Assembly: GCF_014640535.1 (NCBI RefSeq)
Contig: NZ_BMHD01000001.1
Span: 808,214-872,213, forward strand
Length of the DNA: 64,000 nucleotides
Direction of reading: 5' to 3'
Source of the DNA: Cnuibacter physcomitrellae
Lineage (GTDB): Bacteria; Actinomycetota; Actinomycetes; Actinomycetales; Microbacteriaceae
Of the stretch, positions 1 to 8,026 are shown one piece after another; the stretch's first letter is position 1; each line of letters begins with the position of its first letter. A program made the translations under genes and the position numbers. The notes beneath the pieces were generated by a model that was given only the letters and a program-made list of their open reading frames with translations, made no database searches and was not told where the DNA came from.

Positions 1-889
1 GGAGCATCACCGGAGTGGGGGTCGTGACCCGCAGCGACTCCGCGATGGCATCGTCGAGCGGCGCCCTCCCCCGGGCGAGCGCTCCCAGCCACCCCGTGTC
101 GAGGAGGATCGCGATCATCCGCGGCACGTGCGACACGAGGGTCTCGGTCCCGGTGAGCACGAACGCGCCCACCGCGCCCATCGCCTCCTCCTCCGAGAGC
201 CCGAGCCCGCGCATCCGGCCGGGCACCGTGCTCTCGTCCCCGGCCGCGTAGGCGGCGCGGGCGTGCACGGTCAGCTCGTCGAGCACCTCCCGCGCGGCGG
301 CGACCTGCCTGGGGGTCAGCCCGTGCCGGGTGAGGCGCACGTATCCGGTGATCGCCGAGATCCGCGAGAACAGGTCTCCCCCGAGCTCGCCCTCGATGCC
401 GACCAGCCGGCGGATCACGCGGGTCGCCGACCCTCTCGCGACCGCCACGAGATCCGCCTCTCCCCCGTCGGCCAGGACGTCGGTGACCGCGGCGAGGTCG
501 GCGCCCAGCGAGTCGGCGACCAGGGCGTCGACCGCGGCGGGGGCGAACAGCGGGCCGAGCCGCCGCCGCAGCGCGACGTGATCCGCACCCTCCATGTTGA
601 GCAGCACGCGCGGACCGAGCACGGGCGTCCAGAGGTCGGCCGGCGAGCCCGGGCCGGTCTTGGTGAACGTCGCGGTGTCGAGCAGCACGGAACGCAGGAG
701 CGCGGCGTCGGTGACGACGACCCCGACACCCGGGATCCGGCGCACGGGCGCCTTCAGGCGGGACAGCAGCGGGTACACGAACGGATGCGCGGCCCGCTGC
801 ACCCGTTCCTCCCAGCGGCGCTCACCCCCGACGACGACCCCGCTCACCGGCGGGCCCCCGCTCCCGGGGCACGCCCCTCGCCCGGCCAT
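1..889 (-). CDS. cytochrome P450, 3' end cut by window edge
   Basis: About 296 residues are visible; the heme-cysteine region lies beyond position 1. The frame shows a P450-type N-terminal half, an I-helix segment with GTET near residue 238 (the oxygen-activating A/G-G-x-D/E-T region) and an ESLR sequence near residue 283 that fits the K-helix ExxR motif. These support a soluble bacterial P450 monooxygenase. The start is taken at ATG 889; GTG at 847 in the same frame is an equally plausible start because the first 14 codons look like filler. It follows the ketosynthase stop by 4 bases and should be the last visible gene of the same operon, so it may oxidise the product of that operon. Substrate unknown. 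Confidence 0.8.
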   Translation of the reverse strand, partial: MAGRGACPGSGGPPVSGVVVGGERRWEERVQRAAHPFVYPLLSRLKAPVRRIPGVGVVVTDAALLRSVLLDTATFTKTGPGSPADLWTPVLGPRVLLNMEGADHVALRRRLGPLFAPAAVDALVADSLGADLAAVTDVLADGGEADLVAVARGSATRVIRRLVGIEGELGGDLFSRISAITGYVRLTRHGLTPRQVAAAREVLDELTVHARAAYAAGDESTVPGRMRGLGLSEEEAMGAVGAFVLTGTETLVSHVPRMIAILLDTGWLGALARGRAPLDDAIAESLRVTTPTPVML

Positions 890-893
890 CCGT

Positions 894-1943
894 TCACAGG
901 CGGATCACCATCGCCCCGAGGGAGATGCCCGCGGCGAGGCCGACCAGGGCGACGAGGCTCCCCGGGCCGACCCGACCCGAGGCCCGGGCTTCTGCCAGCT
1001 GGAACGGCAGCGTGGCGGAGGCGAGGTTGCCGTGCTCGGTCACCGTGAGGAGGGTGCGCTCGCGATCGACCCCGAGCACCTCGACGATCCGATCGTGGTA
1101 CGGGCGCGCCACCTGGTGGAGGGCGACGAAGTCGAGGTCGTCGACGCCGTGCCCGAGCGAGGCGAGCGTCTCCGCCACGAGGCCGACGCCGACCGAGGTG
1201 AATGCCGCCTGCAGCGCCGCGCCGTCCATGTCGAAGTACGCGCCGCCCTCGGAGTGCGGGTTGACGGTCCCGCCGGCGGGGATGGTGCCCACTCCCCAGT
1301 GCTCCGATCGGGCGAGGAAGCGCGACCCGAGGATGCCGCGGTCGTCGGCCGGGGCGTGCCCGTCCGACGCCGCCGGCGCATCCAGCGCCTCGAGGAGGAC
1401 GGCGGCTCCCCCGTCGCTCATCGTGTAGCCGCCGAACGAGCGGAGGAACTGCTCGCGGGAATCGACCCGCCAGCGGACGGCATAGGAGGGCATCTCGCCC
1501 GTCACCACGAGGGCGCGCCGGTACTGGCCGGTCGCGATGAGCGCATCCGCCACCTGCATCCCGTTCAGCACGCTGTTGCAGGCGTTCTTCACGTCGAAGA
1601 CGGCGCAGCCGACACCGAGCCGCTCCGCCACGATGTGGCTCGTCGCCGGCTCGATGAGGTCCTGGCTCCCCGAGGCGAACACGAGGAGGTCGACGTCGCC
1701 CGGCGACTCCCGGAGGGCCTGGCGGGCCGCGGCGACGGCTAGGTCGGATGCCTGGGTGCCCGGTTCCGCGACGTGCACGCTCTCGACACCGGTGATCCTG
1801 CGGAGGAGCCCGGTGGGCAGCGTCAGCCTGGGGTTGTCGGCGCGCAGCCGGTCCTCGGTCTCCGCCGTGGTGCGGAGCGTCGCCGGCAGGTGCGTGGCGC
1901 ACGCCACGACGGCGGAACGACGGGGGCGGAGAGGATCGGTCAC
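894..1943 (-). CDS. 3-oxoacyl-ACP synthase III family ketosynthase (FabH/OleA-like)
   Basis: A 349-residue thiolase-fold condensing enzyme. The catalytic triad is intact: Cys122 in KNACNSVL, His276 in LHQVARP and Asn306 in EHGNLASA, so it should perform a decarboxylative or Claisen condensation of acyl thioesters. The GTG start at 1943 overlaps the upstream SDR stop (GTGA), which shows translational coupling and decides the start over longer frames. Because it sits with a reductase, an adenylating enzyme and a P450, rather than with fabD/acpP/fabF, it is more likely a specialised-metabolite ketosynthase than housekeeping FabH. The gene set resembles the OleA/OleD/OleC logic of long-chain olefin or beta-lactone formation, but that match is inference. 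Confidence 0.88.
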   Translation of the reverse strand: MTDPLRPRRSAVVACATHLPATLRTTAETEDRLRADNPRLTLPTGLLRRITGVESVHVAEPGTQASDLAVAAARQALRESPGDVDLLVFASGSQDLIEPATSHIVAERLGVGCAVFDVKNACNSVLNGMQVADALIATGQYRRALVVTGEMPSYAVRWRVDSREQFLRSFGGYTMSDGGAAVLLEALDAPAASDGHAPADDRGILGSRFLARSEHWGVGTIPAGGTVNPHSEGGAYFDMDGAALQAAFTSVGVGLVAETLASLGHGVDDLDFVALHQVARPYHDRIVEVLGVDRERTLLTVTEHGNLASATLPFQLAEARASGRVGPGSLVALVGLAAGISLGAMVIRL

Positions 1944-2911
1944 GGCGTCCTCAGGGTATCGGTGCCGAGAGCGGCCACGGTGCGGCGGATCGCCTCGTCG
2001 ACCGGGGTCCGGCCGACGAGCAGAGGCGCCTCGACGGCGCGGTCGAAGGTGAACGAGCACGCGTAGGCGAGGAGCGCGTACCGGGTGATCGGGGGCTCCC
2101 GTCCGGGCCGCGTGACCGCCCACATCCGCTCGACGGCCCCGGCCGCGGCGACGGCGAGCCACCGCGGCACCGCGCGCGCGGACGGAGCACGTCCCGTCGC
2201 GGCGAGCACGCGTCCCACCACGTCCTGGAGGTCGACCGCCTCCGGCCCGGCCACGCCGAAGGTCCGGCGGGCCATCGACGCGTCGCCGCACGCCTCCACC
2301 ACGGCGTCGACGAGGTCGTCGAGGAAGACGAGGTCACTCACCGGGCTGCGACGGAACCGCGGCAGACGACCCCGGTCGGCCGCCTCCAGCAGCCGAGGGA
2401 GGAGGGCCGTGTCGCCCGGTCCGAAGACCGCGCGAGGCCGGAGGATCACCCACTCGCCGGGGTACGACCGCACCACCCGTTCCGCCTCGGCCTTCGTCCG
2501 CGCGTAGCCGCCCACGTAGCGCGGTCCGGGATCCTCGTCGGAGGGCACTCCCCGACGGTCCCGTCCCGAGTACAGCACGGACGCGGTCGAGACGTGGACG
2601 AGCCGCGGACGCGGGTGCGACGCCGCCGCCCAGCGCACCACGGCCGCGGTCGTCGCGACGGTGCCCTCCCGGTACTGCGCCGCGGTCCCCCACGGCTCGG
2701 CGCGGGCCGCCGCGTGCACGATCACGTCGGGCACCGCCGGCAGCTCCCGCAGCCGAGCGACGGCGTCGGGTGCGCTCAGATCGAGGCGGACGTGATCGGA
2801 ATGCGCGACCTCCCGTCGCGAGAGCCCGACGACCCGCACGCCCTCGGCCCTGAGCCGGTCGGCGACAGCGCCGCCGACGAATCCCGACGCGCCGGTGACG
2901 ACGACGGTCAT
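1940..2911 (-). CDS. NAD-dependent epimerase/dehydratase (extended SDR)
   Basis: A 323-residue extended short-chain dehydrogenase. It opens with a Rossmann glycine motif (TGASGFVGG, residues 6-14), has a Ser-rich strand near residue 109 and the catalytic pair Tyr136/Lys140 in YARTK. The family reduces or epimerises ketones and 3-beta-hydroxysteroid-like or sugar substrates; an OleD-like reduction of a beta-keto acid made by the neighbouring ketosynthase would fit. ATG 2911 overlaps the stop of the adenylating enzyme (ATGA) and its own stop overlaps the ketosynthase start, so the three genes are tightly coupled. The substrate cannot be deduced. Confidence 0.88.
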   Translation of the reverse strand: MTVVVTGASGFVGGAVADRLRAEGVRVVGLSRREVAHSDHVRLDLSAPDAVARLRELPAVPDVIVHAAARAEPWGTAAQYREGTVATTAAVVRWAAASHPRPRLVHVSTASVLYSGRDRRGVPSDEDPGPRYVGGYARTKAEAERVVRSYPGEWVILRPRAVFGPGDTALLPRLLEAADRGRLPRFRRSPVSDLVFLDDLVDAVVEACGDASMARRTFGVAGPEAVDLQDVVGRVLAATGRAPSARAVPRWLAVAAAGAVERMWAVTRPGREPPITRYALLAYACSFTFDRAVEAPLLVGRTPVDEAIRRTVAALGTDTLRTP

Positions 2912-4236
2912 GCGACCACGCGAGCGACGCGCCGGACCTTCGCGGTGGGATCCTCGCTCGGCCAGGGCACCAGCCGCACGTCGGGACGATGGACGCCGAG
3001 CGCCGCCAGCGACGCCGCCAGCGAGTCGCGCACCGCCCCCTCGTCGGCGCAGCCGAGCAGCGCCAGCTCGACGACCGTGCCGTGCTGGCGGATGCGCCAG
3101 TCCGCCCACTCCACGCTCGGCACGGCCATCGCGCGCCGGACCGTGTCCGGGAACACCTCGACGCGTCGCGACTCGCCCGGCAGGTGGAGCACGTCGTCCT
3201 CCCGGCCCTCGACGGCCTCCAGCACCCGCGTCACCCGACCGCACGCGCACTGCAGCGGCGAGACCCGGAGGACGTCGTCGAGGCGGTACCGCACCACGAG
3301 CTGCGTCGAGCGGTCGAAGTCGGTGACGATCGGAACGAACCGGCCCCCGCCGAGCGGGTCGCGCTCGACGAGCACGCTCTCCTCGTGGAGATGGAGGGAG
3401 CCCGCGGGGCAGCTCAGGGCGAGGAGGCCCTCCGTGGCCTGGTACACCTCCGAGACACGCACTCCGAAGGCTCGCTCCACGAGGTCGCGATCGTGCGGAT
3501 CGAGCACCTCCGCGACGGAGACCACCTGGCGCACGGCGACCGGCAGGTCGCCCGCGACCCGTCGGGCGGCCAGGGCGACGAGCACCGAGGCGGGCGCCAC
3601 CAGCACGTCGATCGGATGCCTCGACCCCGCCAGCGAGGAGACGTGCGTGTCGAGCGGCTCGAGCAGGTCGTGGAAGACGAAGCGCACCCGCGAGCTCCGG
3701 ACGGACTCGTACAGGTGCCCGCCCGCGCGGAGGAAGAACCGGATCTCGAGCGGCCTGGTCCAGGGCAGGAGGAGCCGGCGGACGGCCCCGGCGTCGAGGA
3801 CCCGCGCCAGCACGGTGCCCGCCCACCTCATCCGCTCTCGAGGGCTGACCAGGAAGACGCCCGGTCTCCCGGAGGTCCCGCTGGAGAGGCCGACCGTGAG
3901 GTCGCCTGCGACCAGCGGTGCGAAGTCGCGGGTCCGCTCGGCCTGCCGCGCCACGGCGAGGGCGTCGGCGAGCCTCACCCCGCGGGTGTTCATCTCGTCG
4001 AACCGGTGGAGCGTCGCCGTCTTGTCGACCACGGGGATCCGGTCGAACCGGGCACCGGGCCCGACCAGGGGTGCGTAGAACGGTGCCCGAGCGCCGTGGA
4101 CCCTCAGGTGCCGGGCGACCCTGCGCCGCTGCCACCGCTCGAGCTGGGCCCGGCCGCGGAAGCGGTAGCCCCATCGGGCCCGCACGAACCGGACGACGAG
4201 GGTCCCTCGTTCCCGCGCGCTCCCCCGGCTCACCAC
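2908..4236 (-). CDS. F390 synthetase-related adenylate-forming enzyme
   Basis: A protein of about 442 residues resembling the coenzyme F390 synthetase/PaaK branch of adenylate-forming enzymes: SSGTSGRPG is the phosphate-binding loop, followed by an acyl-adenylate-type YQATEG segment and an RYRLDD segment. It probably activates a carboxylate for the operon's pathway. The frame is open further upstream, but a -10-like TATCCT lies exactly 6 bases before GTG 4236, suggesting a leaderless start there; GTG 4233 is the next codon and also possible. It is the promoter-proximal gene of the minus-strand operon and is divergent from the gene at 4276 with about 40 bases between them. F390 itself is not implied. 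Confidence 0.8.
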   Translation of the reverse strand: MVSRGSARERGTLVVRFVRARWGYRFRGRAQLERWQRRRVARHLRVHGARAPFYAPLVGPGARFDRIPVVDKTATLHRFDEMNTRGVRLADALAVARQAERTRDFAPLVAGDLTVGLSSGTSGRPGVFLVSPRERMRWAGTVLARVLDAGAVRRLLLPWTRPLEIRFFLRAGGHLYESVRSSRVRFVFHDLLEPLDTHVSSLAGSRHPIDVLVAPASVLVALAARRVAGDLPVAVRQVVSVAEVLDPHDRDLVERAFGVRVSEVYQATEGLLALSCPAGSLHLHEESVLVERDPLGGGRFVPIVTDFDRSTQLVVRYRLDDVLRVSPLQCACGRVTRVLEAVEGREDDVLHLPGESRRVEVFPDTVRRAMAVPSVEWADWRIRQHGTVVELALLGCADEGAVRDSLAASLAALGVHRPDVRLVPWPSEDPTAKVRRVARVVA

Positions 4237-4275
4237 CCCGCCAGGATACGCGGCGGCCCCCGATACGATGAGCGC

Positions 4276-4950
4276 ATGGCGGGGATCATCGGACACGTGC
4301 TGCCGATCGCCCTCGGGATCGCGTTCAGCACGGTGCCGATCGTCGTGATGATCCTCATCCTGCTCTCGCCGCGCGGGCGCATCGCGAGCCTGACCTACCT
4401 CATCGGCGCGGCCATCGGGTTGATCGCCCTGACCACCGTGCTGACCCTCCTCGCCTCCCTCCTCCCGGCGCCGCACCTGTCGGGGTCGAGCCCCTGGATC
4501 GCCGCGGTGGAGATCGTGGCCGGTCTCGGGCTGCTCGCGATCGCGGCCGTGCGGCTCGTCCGCGCCCGGCGGCATCGGGGCGAGCCGCCCCGCAGCACGC
4601 CGGCCTGGATGCGCCGGGTGTCGTCGGTCGGTCCGGTACCCGCCTTCGGCGTGGGTCTGGTGCTGATGCTGCGGCCGAAGAACCTCCTGCTCACGGTCGC
4701 CGCCGGGGTCGCGATCGGTCCCGTCGCGCGTGATCCGCTCGACGCGATCGTGGGGATCGTCGTCTACGTGGTGCTCGGGCTCTCCACCCTCGCTGCGCCG
4801 ATCATCGTGGCCTACGCCAACCCCGGGCGCACCCGTGTCCCGCTGGAGCGAGCCCACGCCTGGCTCGAGGCGAACAGCGCGCTGGTCTCGACGATCGTCC
4901 TCCTCGTGGTCGGCGTCGTGATCCTCGGCTCGGGCCTCACGCACGTCTGA
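4276..4950 (+). CDS. GAP/Sap family polytopic membrane protein
   Basis: A 224-residue integral membrane protein with about six hydrophobic segments, two of them preceding a basic cytoplasmic loop (RARRHRG). The layout, with a conserved RPKN segment near the middle, fits the GAP/Sap (sulfolipid-1-addressing-like) family, which in mycobacteria helps move glycopeptidolipids or sulfolipids to the surface. The -10-like TACGAT sits 6 bases before ATG 4276 with no Shine-Dalgarno, so a leaderless message is likely. Its last codons form one arm of an 18-bp hairpin shared with the convergent peptidase gene. The transported molecule is unknown. Confidence 0.72.
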   Translation: MAGIIGHVLPIALGIAFSTVPIVVMILILLSPRGRIASLTYLIGAAIGLIALTTVLTLLASLLPAPHLSGSSPWIAAVEIVAGLGLLAIAAVRLVRARRHRGEPPRSTPAWMRRVSSVGPVPAFGVGLVLMLRPKNLLLTVAAGVAIGPVARDPLDAIVGIVVYVVLGLSTLAAPIIVAYANPGRTRVPLERAHAWLEANSALVSTIVLLVVGVVILGSGLTHV

Positions 4951-4965
4951 GGCCCGAGCCGAGGA
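4922..4965. terminator. bidirectional terminator, 18-bp perfect stem
   Basis: The arms at 4922-4939 and 4948-4965 are perfect reverse complements (18 bp) with an 8-base loop. The right arm begins with the stop codon of the GAP-family gene, and the convergent M28 peptidase gene ends at 4971. There is no long T-run, but the symmetry and the convergent position fit a two-way terminator. Confidence 0.75.
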
Positions 4966-4970
4966 CGGAC

Positions 4971-6575
4971 TCACGGTCGGGCTGTCGTCCTCCGCCGACC
5001 GAGGGCCAGGGCGAGCACCAGTCCACCCAGCACGAGCGCGCCTCCGGCCAGCACCGCGGGTGCGGGGTCGGAGCCGGTGGCCGCGAGTGCCGGCTGGGCT
5101 CCCGACGCGCTCCCCGGGTCGCTGGGGCTCGGCACCGGCACGACCGGAGCCGGCGCGGGGTCGGGGACGATCGCGAGCACGTCGACCGCGTGGGCGATGG
5201 CGGCCGCGTTGATCCCGATCGCCTCGACGCTCACGTTCTCGATCGTGTCACCCGGCTGGTGGTAGTTGGGGTCGTACGCCGCTCCCGCGGTACCGCCGAA
5301 CAACGCCGCCTCCTCCGCGGTCTTGATGTCCTCCGCGCCGGTGAAGAGCCCCGACGAGGGGATGCCGGCGTCGATGAAGCCCTGGTAGTCGCTCCTGCCG
5401 TCGAACGGAGTGTCGATGTGGGGCTGTCCGACGGAGTCGAACCAGTCGGTGAAGATGGCCTCCAGCTCCGCCGATCCCTCGGGCACCTCGACGTCGTCCG
5501 CGGGGAACGTCGACTCGTCGGCGTCGTAGGTGGCGATGACGTAGTTCGGCGAGCCGACCATGTCGAAGTTGAGGTAGGCCGAGATCTCGGCGATCTCCTC
5601 ATCCGTCAGCGACGAGGTGTAGTAGGTCGAGCCGACGAGGCCCACCTCCTCGGCGCCCCACCAGGCGAAGCGCACGGGGTGCTGCGGCGTGCCGGACGCG
5701 GCCAGCTGCACCGCGGTCTCGAGGATGGCGGCGCTGCCGCTGCCGTTGTCGTTGATGCCCGGGCCCTCGGGCACCGAGTCGAGGTGGGCGCCGATCATGA
5801 CGACTCCCCCGGTCTCGTCGACACCGGGGCTCTGCGCGAGCACGTTGAACGTGTCGACGCTGGTGGTCTCCTCGTCGATGGTGATCGTGAAGGTCACGTC
5901 GTCCAGGGCCGCCACGAGAGCCTGGCCCTCGGCGAGGGTCACCCCGATCGAGGGCACCGTGCCGGGGGTCGGTCCGCCCAGCGTCCCGTTGAGGGACTCC
6001 GCGGCGGGATCGTTGTCGTAGATCACGACGGCGACCGCGCCGGCCTCCGCGGCCGCCAGGGACTTCGCGCTGAAGGGGCACACACCGCGGCTGACGACGG
6101 CGACGAGGCCGGTGGCGTCGACGCCACCCCACTCCGTCGCGTCGCATCCGGTCGCCGTCGCCGGCGCGACCGCCGCCACGTCGACGATGGCTCCCGAGGG
6201 CGTACCGGGCGTGAACTCCATCGGCACCCCGTCGGGCACGTCGGCGCCCGTGACCTCGAACACGTACGTGCCCTGGTCGATGGTCTGCGTGTTCGCGACG
6301 AACGGCTGACGCTCGGTCTCATAGCCCGCCGAGGCGAGCACGCTCTCGATGTACGCCGCGCTCGCCTCGTACCCCGGCGTGCCGATCGCCCGCGTGCCGC
6401 CGTTCGCGTCGGCGATGTCCTGGAGCGCCTGCAGGTGCTCCATGATCGCCGCCGCGCTGACGCGCTCGTCGAAGTCGGCCGGATCCTCCGCCGCAGCCGG
6501 CAGCGCTGTCGCCGCGGCGAAGATCACCCCCGCTCCGAGTCCCGCCGCCAGCAACCGTCTCGTGTGTCTCCCCAC
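4971..6575 (-). CDS. secreted M28 family metallopeptidase with PA domain and LAATG anchor
   Basis: A 534-residue exported aminopeptidase. GTG 6575 is preceded by AGGAGG at ideal spacing, which decides the start. Residues 1-30 form a signal peptide ending near ALPAAA. A protease-associated (PA) insert covers roughly residues 110-240. The M28 zinc ligands follow: AHLDS (about 263), the Asp in NDNGSGS, WGAEE (about 307), NFDM (about 338) and YHQPGD (about 438). The C-terminus has a Pro-rich spacer, LAATG, a hydrophobic helix and RRR, which is the layout of a sortase signal; LAxTG is typical of class E sortases. It is probably displayed on the cell wall and trims peptides. Confidence 0.9.
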   Translation of the reverse strand: MGRHTRRLLAAGLGAGVIFAAATALPAAAEDPADFDERVSAAAIMEHLQALQDIADANGGTRAIGTPGYEASAAYIESVLASAGYETERQPFVANTQTIDQGTYVFEVTGADVPDGVPMEFTPGTPSGAIVDVAAVAPATATGCDATEWGGVDATGLVAVVSRGVCPFSAKSLAAAEAGAVAVVIYDNDPAAESLNGTLGGPTPGTVPSIGVTLAEGQALVAALDDVTFTITIDEETTSVDTFNVLAQSPGVDETGGVVMIGAHLDSVPEGPGINDNGSGSAAILETAVQLAASGTPQHPVRFAWWGAEEVGLVGSTYYTSSLTDEEIAEISAYLNFDMVGSPNYVIATYDADESTFPADDVEVPEGSAELEAIFTDWFDSVGQPHIDTPFDGRSDYQGFIDAGIPSSGLFTGAEDIKTAEEAALFGGTAGAAYDPNYHQPGDTIENVSVEAIGINAAAIAHAVDVLAIVPDPAPAPVVPVPSPSDPGSASGAQPALAATGSDPAPAVLAGGALVLGGLVLALALGRRRTTARP

Positions 6576-6686
6576 CGGTCCTCCTCGGTCTGTAGGTGTT
6601 CGGGCGAGGATATCCCCCGTCCGAGGCACATCGCGGCAACCGTAACAGAACCGAAACGCCGTGCGTAGGATGAGGCGAGGCACACG

Positions 6687-7007
6687 ATGAGAGACGACGA
6701 CGATCCGACCAGGGTCACCAACCAGCCCTCGCTCACCACCTCGACAGGCACCATCTGGCTCGTGGTCGGCGGGATCATGGCCGCCATCTGCGTGGCCCTC
6801 CTCGCCGCGATGCTCGGTCTCCAGCCCGCGGGCGTCGCGTTCTGGTCGCTGATCGCCATCGTCGTGCTCTACGGCGGGATGCTCGAGGTGCGACTCCTCG
6901 CCCGCCCCGGCCGGGTGCGGCTGACCCTCCTGGCCGTGCTGTTCGGGCTCATCGCCGCGACCGGCCTCGCCTCGGTGCTCGCGATCGGCCTCGCGCAGGC
7001 GCGCTAG
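6687..7007 (+). CDS. small three-helix membrane protein, unknown function
   Basis: A 106-residue protein: a charged N-terminus (MRDDDD), then three strongly hydrophobic segments at about residues 22-45, 50-68 and 78-102. I do not recognise the family. A -10-like TAGGAT occurs about 15 bases before the ATG at 6687, and a purine-rich GAGGCGAGG lies between them as a possible ribosome binding site. It is divergent from the M28 peptidase gene and may share its promoter region. Homologues of this size are common as uncharacterised membrane proteins next to peptidase genes in actinobacteria; no role is assigned. Confidence 0.7.
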   Translation: MRDDDDPTRVTNQPSLTTSTGTIWLVVGGIMAAICVALLAAMLGLQPAGVAFWSLIAIVVLYGGMLEVRLLARPGRVRLTLLAVLFGLIAATGLASVLAIGLAQAR

Positions 7008-7016
7008 CCCCTCCCC

Positions 7017-7084
7017 GTCGCGCCACGCCGAGGTGGTTCCGCCACGTCGATCGCTGTGGCGCGACAGCCCGGACGTGGCGGAAC
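7017..7084. repeat. interlocked inverted repeats (A-B-A'-B')
   Basis: A (7017-7026, GTCGCGCCAC) pairs perfectly with A' (7056-7065), and B (7036-7048, GTTCCGCCACGTC) pairs perfectly with B' (7072-7084). The arms are interleaved, so as RNA they would form either a pseudoknot or two mutually exclusive hairpins. The element lies between the small membrane gene and the EamA gene, both on the plus strand. Confidence 0.65.
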
Positions 7085-7108
7085 GGGTGGAGACGGCAGA
7101 ATAGGCGG

Positions 7109-8026
7109 GTGCGCCCCGTCCTCGCCGTGCTCCTCGCCGCCGTGTGCTTCGGCACCACCGGGTCGGCTCGAGCGCTCGCCGACGTGGAGGCCGGCGCGCT
7201 CTCGGTGGGCGCTGCGCGCATCCTGATCGGCGGAGGGCTGCTCGCGCTGGTGGCCTGGCTGCTGTCGCGGCGGCGGTCGGCGGAGCCGGCGGCCGCTCCC
7301 CGGGGTGGAGCGCGGCGCGGAATGCCCACCCCCCTCGTCATCGCCCTCGGAGCAGCCGGCGTGGTCGCCTACCAGCCGCTCTTCTTCCTCGGCACCGAGA
7401 CCAACGGGGTGGCCATCGGGACGATCGTGGCCCTCGGGTCGGCACCCGTGCTGACCGGGGTCGCCGACTGGGCGCTCAGCCGCCGGTTCCCCGGATGGAT
7501 CTGGGTGGTCGCGACCGCGGTCGCGACGATCGGCGTCGTCCTCCTCAGCGGCATCACCGCGGGGTCGACGGGCAGCGTGAGCGGCATCGGACTCCTCGCC
7601 TCGCTCGGGGCGGGCGCGTCGTACGCGGCCTACACGCTCGCGGGCAAGGCGCTCCTCGATCGCGGGTGGTCCTCGACCTCGACCATGGGCGTGCTCTTCG
7701 GCTGGGCCGCGGCCGCCAGCCTCCCCCTCCTGCTGCTGTCCGGTCCGTCCTGGCTCGTCACCCCCGAGGGCGCCCTGCTCGCGCTCTGGCTCGGCATCGT
7801 CACCACGACCGTCGCCTACGTGCTCTTCGGATGGGGGCTGGCGCGCCTGTCTCCCGCGACGGTCTCGACGCTCACGCTCGCCGAGCCGCTCACGGCCACC
7901 CTGCTCGGCCTCCTCGTGCTCGGTGAGACCCTCGACGCCACCGCCACCGCGGGGCTCGTCGTGCTCGCCCTCGGGATCCTCGTGCTGGCGATCCCCCGGC
8001 GCAGATCGGTCAGCGCGACCGCGTGA
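7109..8026 (+). CDS. EamA/DMT family transporter
   Basis: A 305-residue protein with ten predicted membrane helices in two repeated halves, the signature of the drug/metabolite transporter (EamA, RhaT-like) superfamily. The conserved second-half ending, with SPATVSTLTLAEPL then a LGE motif before the last helices, is typical. It probably exports small metabolites or amino acids; no substrate can be deduced. GTG 7109 is chosen because a -10-like CAGAAT sits 6 bases upstream and nothing longer is open. Its last 17 bases overlap the convergent glucosidase gene. Confidence 0.85.
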   Translation: MRPVLAVLLAAVCFGTTGSARALADVEAGALSVGAARILIGGGLLALVAWLLSRRRSAEPAAAPRGGARRGMPTPLVIALGAAGVVAYQPLFFLGTETNGVAIGTIVALGSAPVLTGVADWALSRRFPGWIWVVATAVATIGVVLLSGITAGSTGSVSGIGLLASLGAGASYAAYTLAGKALLDRGWSSTSTMGVLFGWAAAASLPLLLLSGPSWLVTPEGALLALWLGIVTTTVAYVLFGWGLARLSPATVSTLTLAEPLTATLLGLLVLGETLDATATAGLVVLALGILVLAIPRRRSVSATA

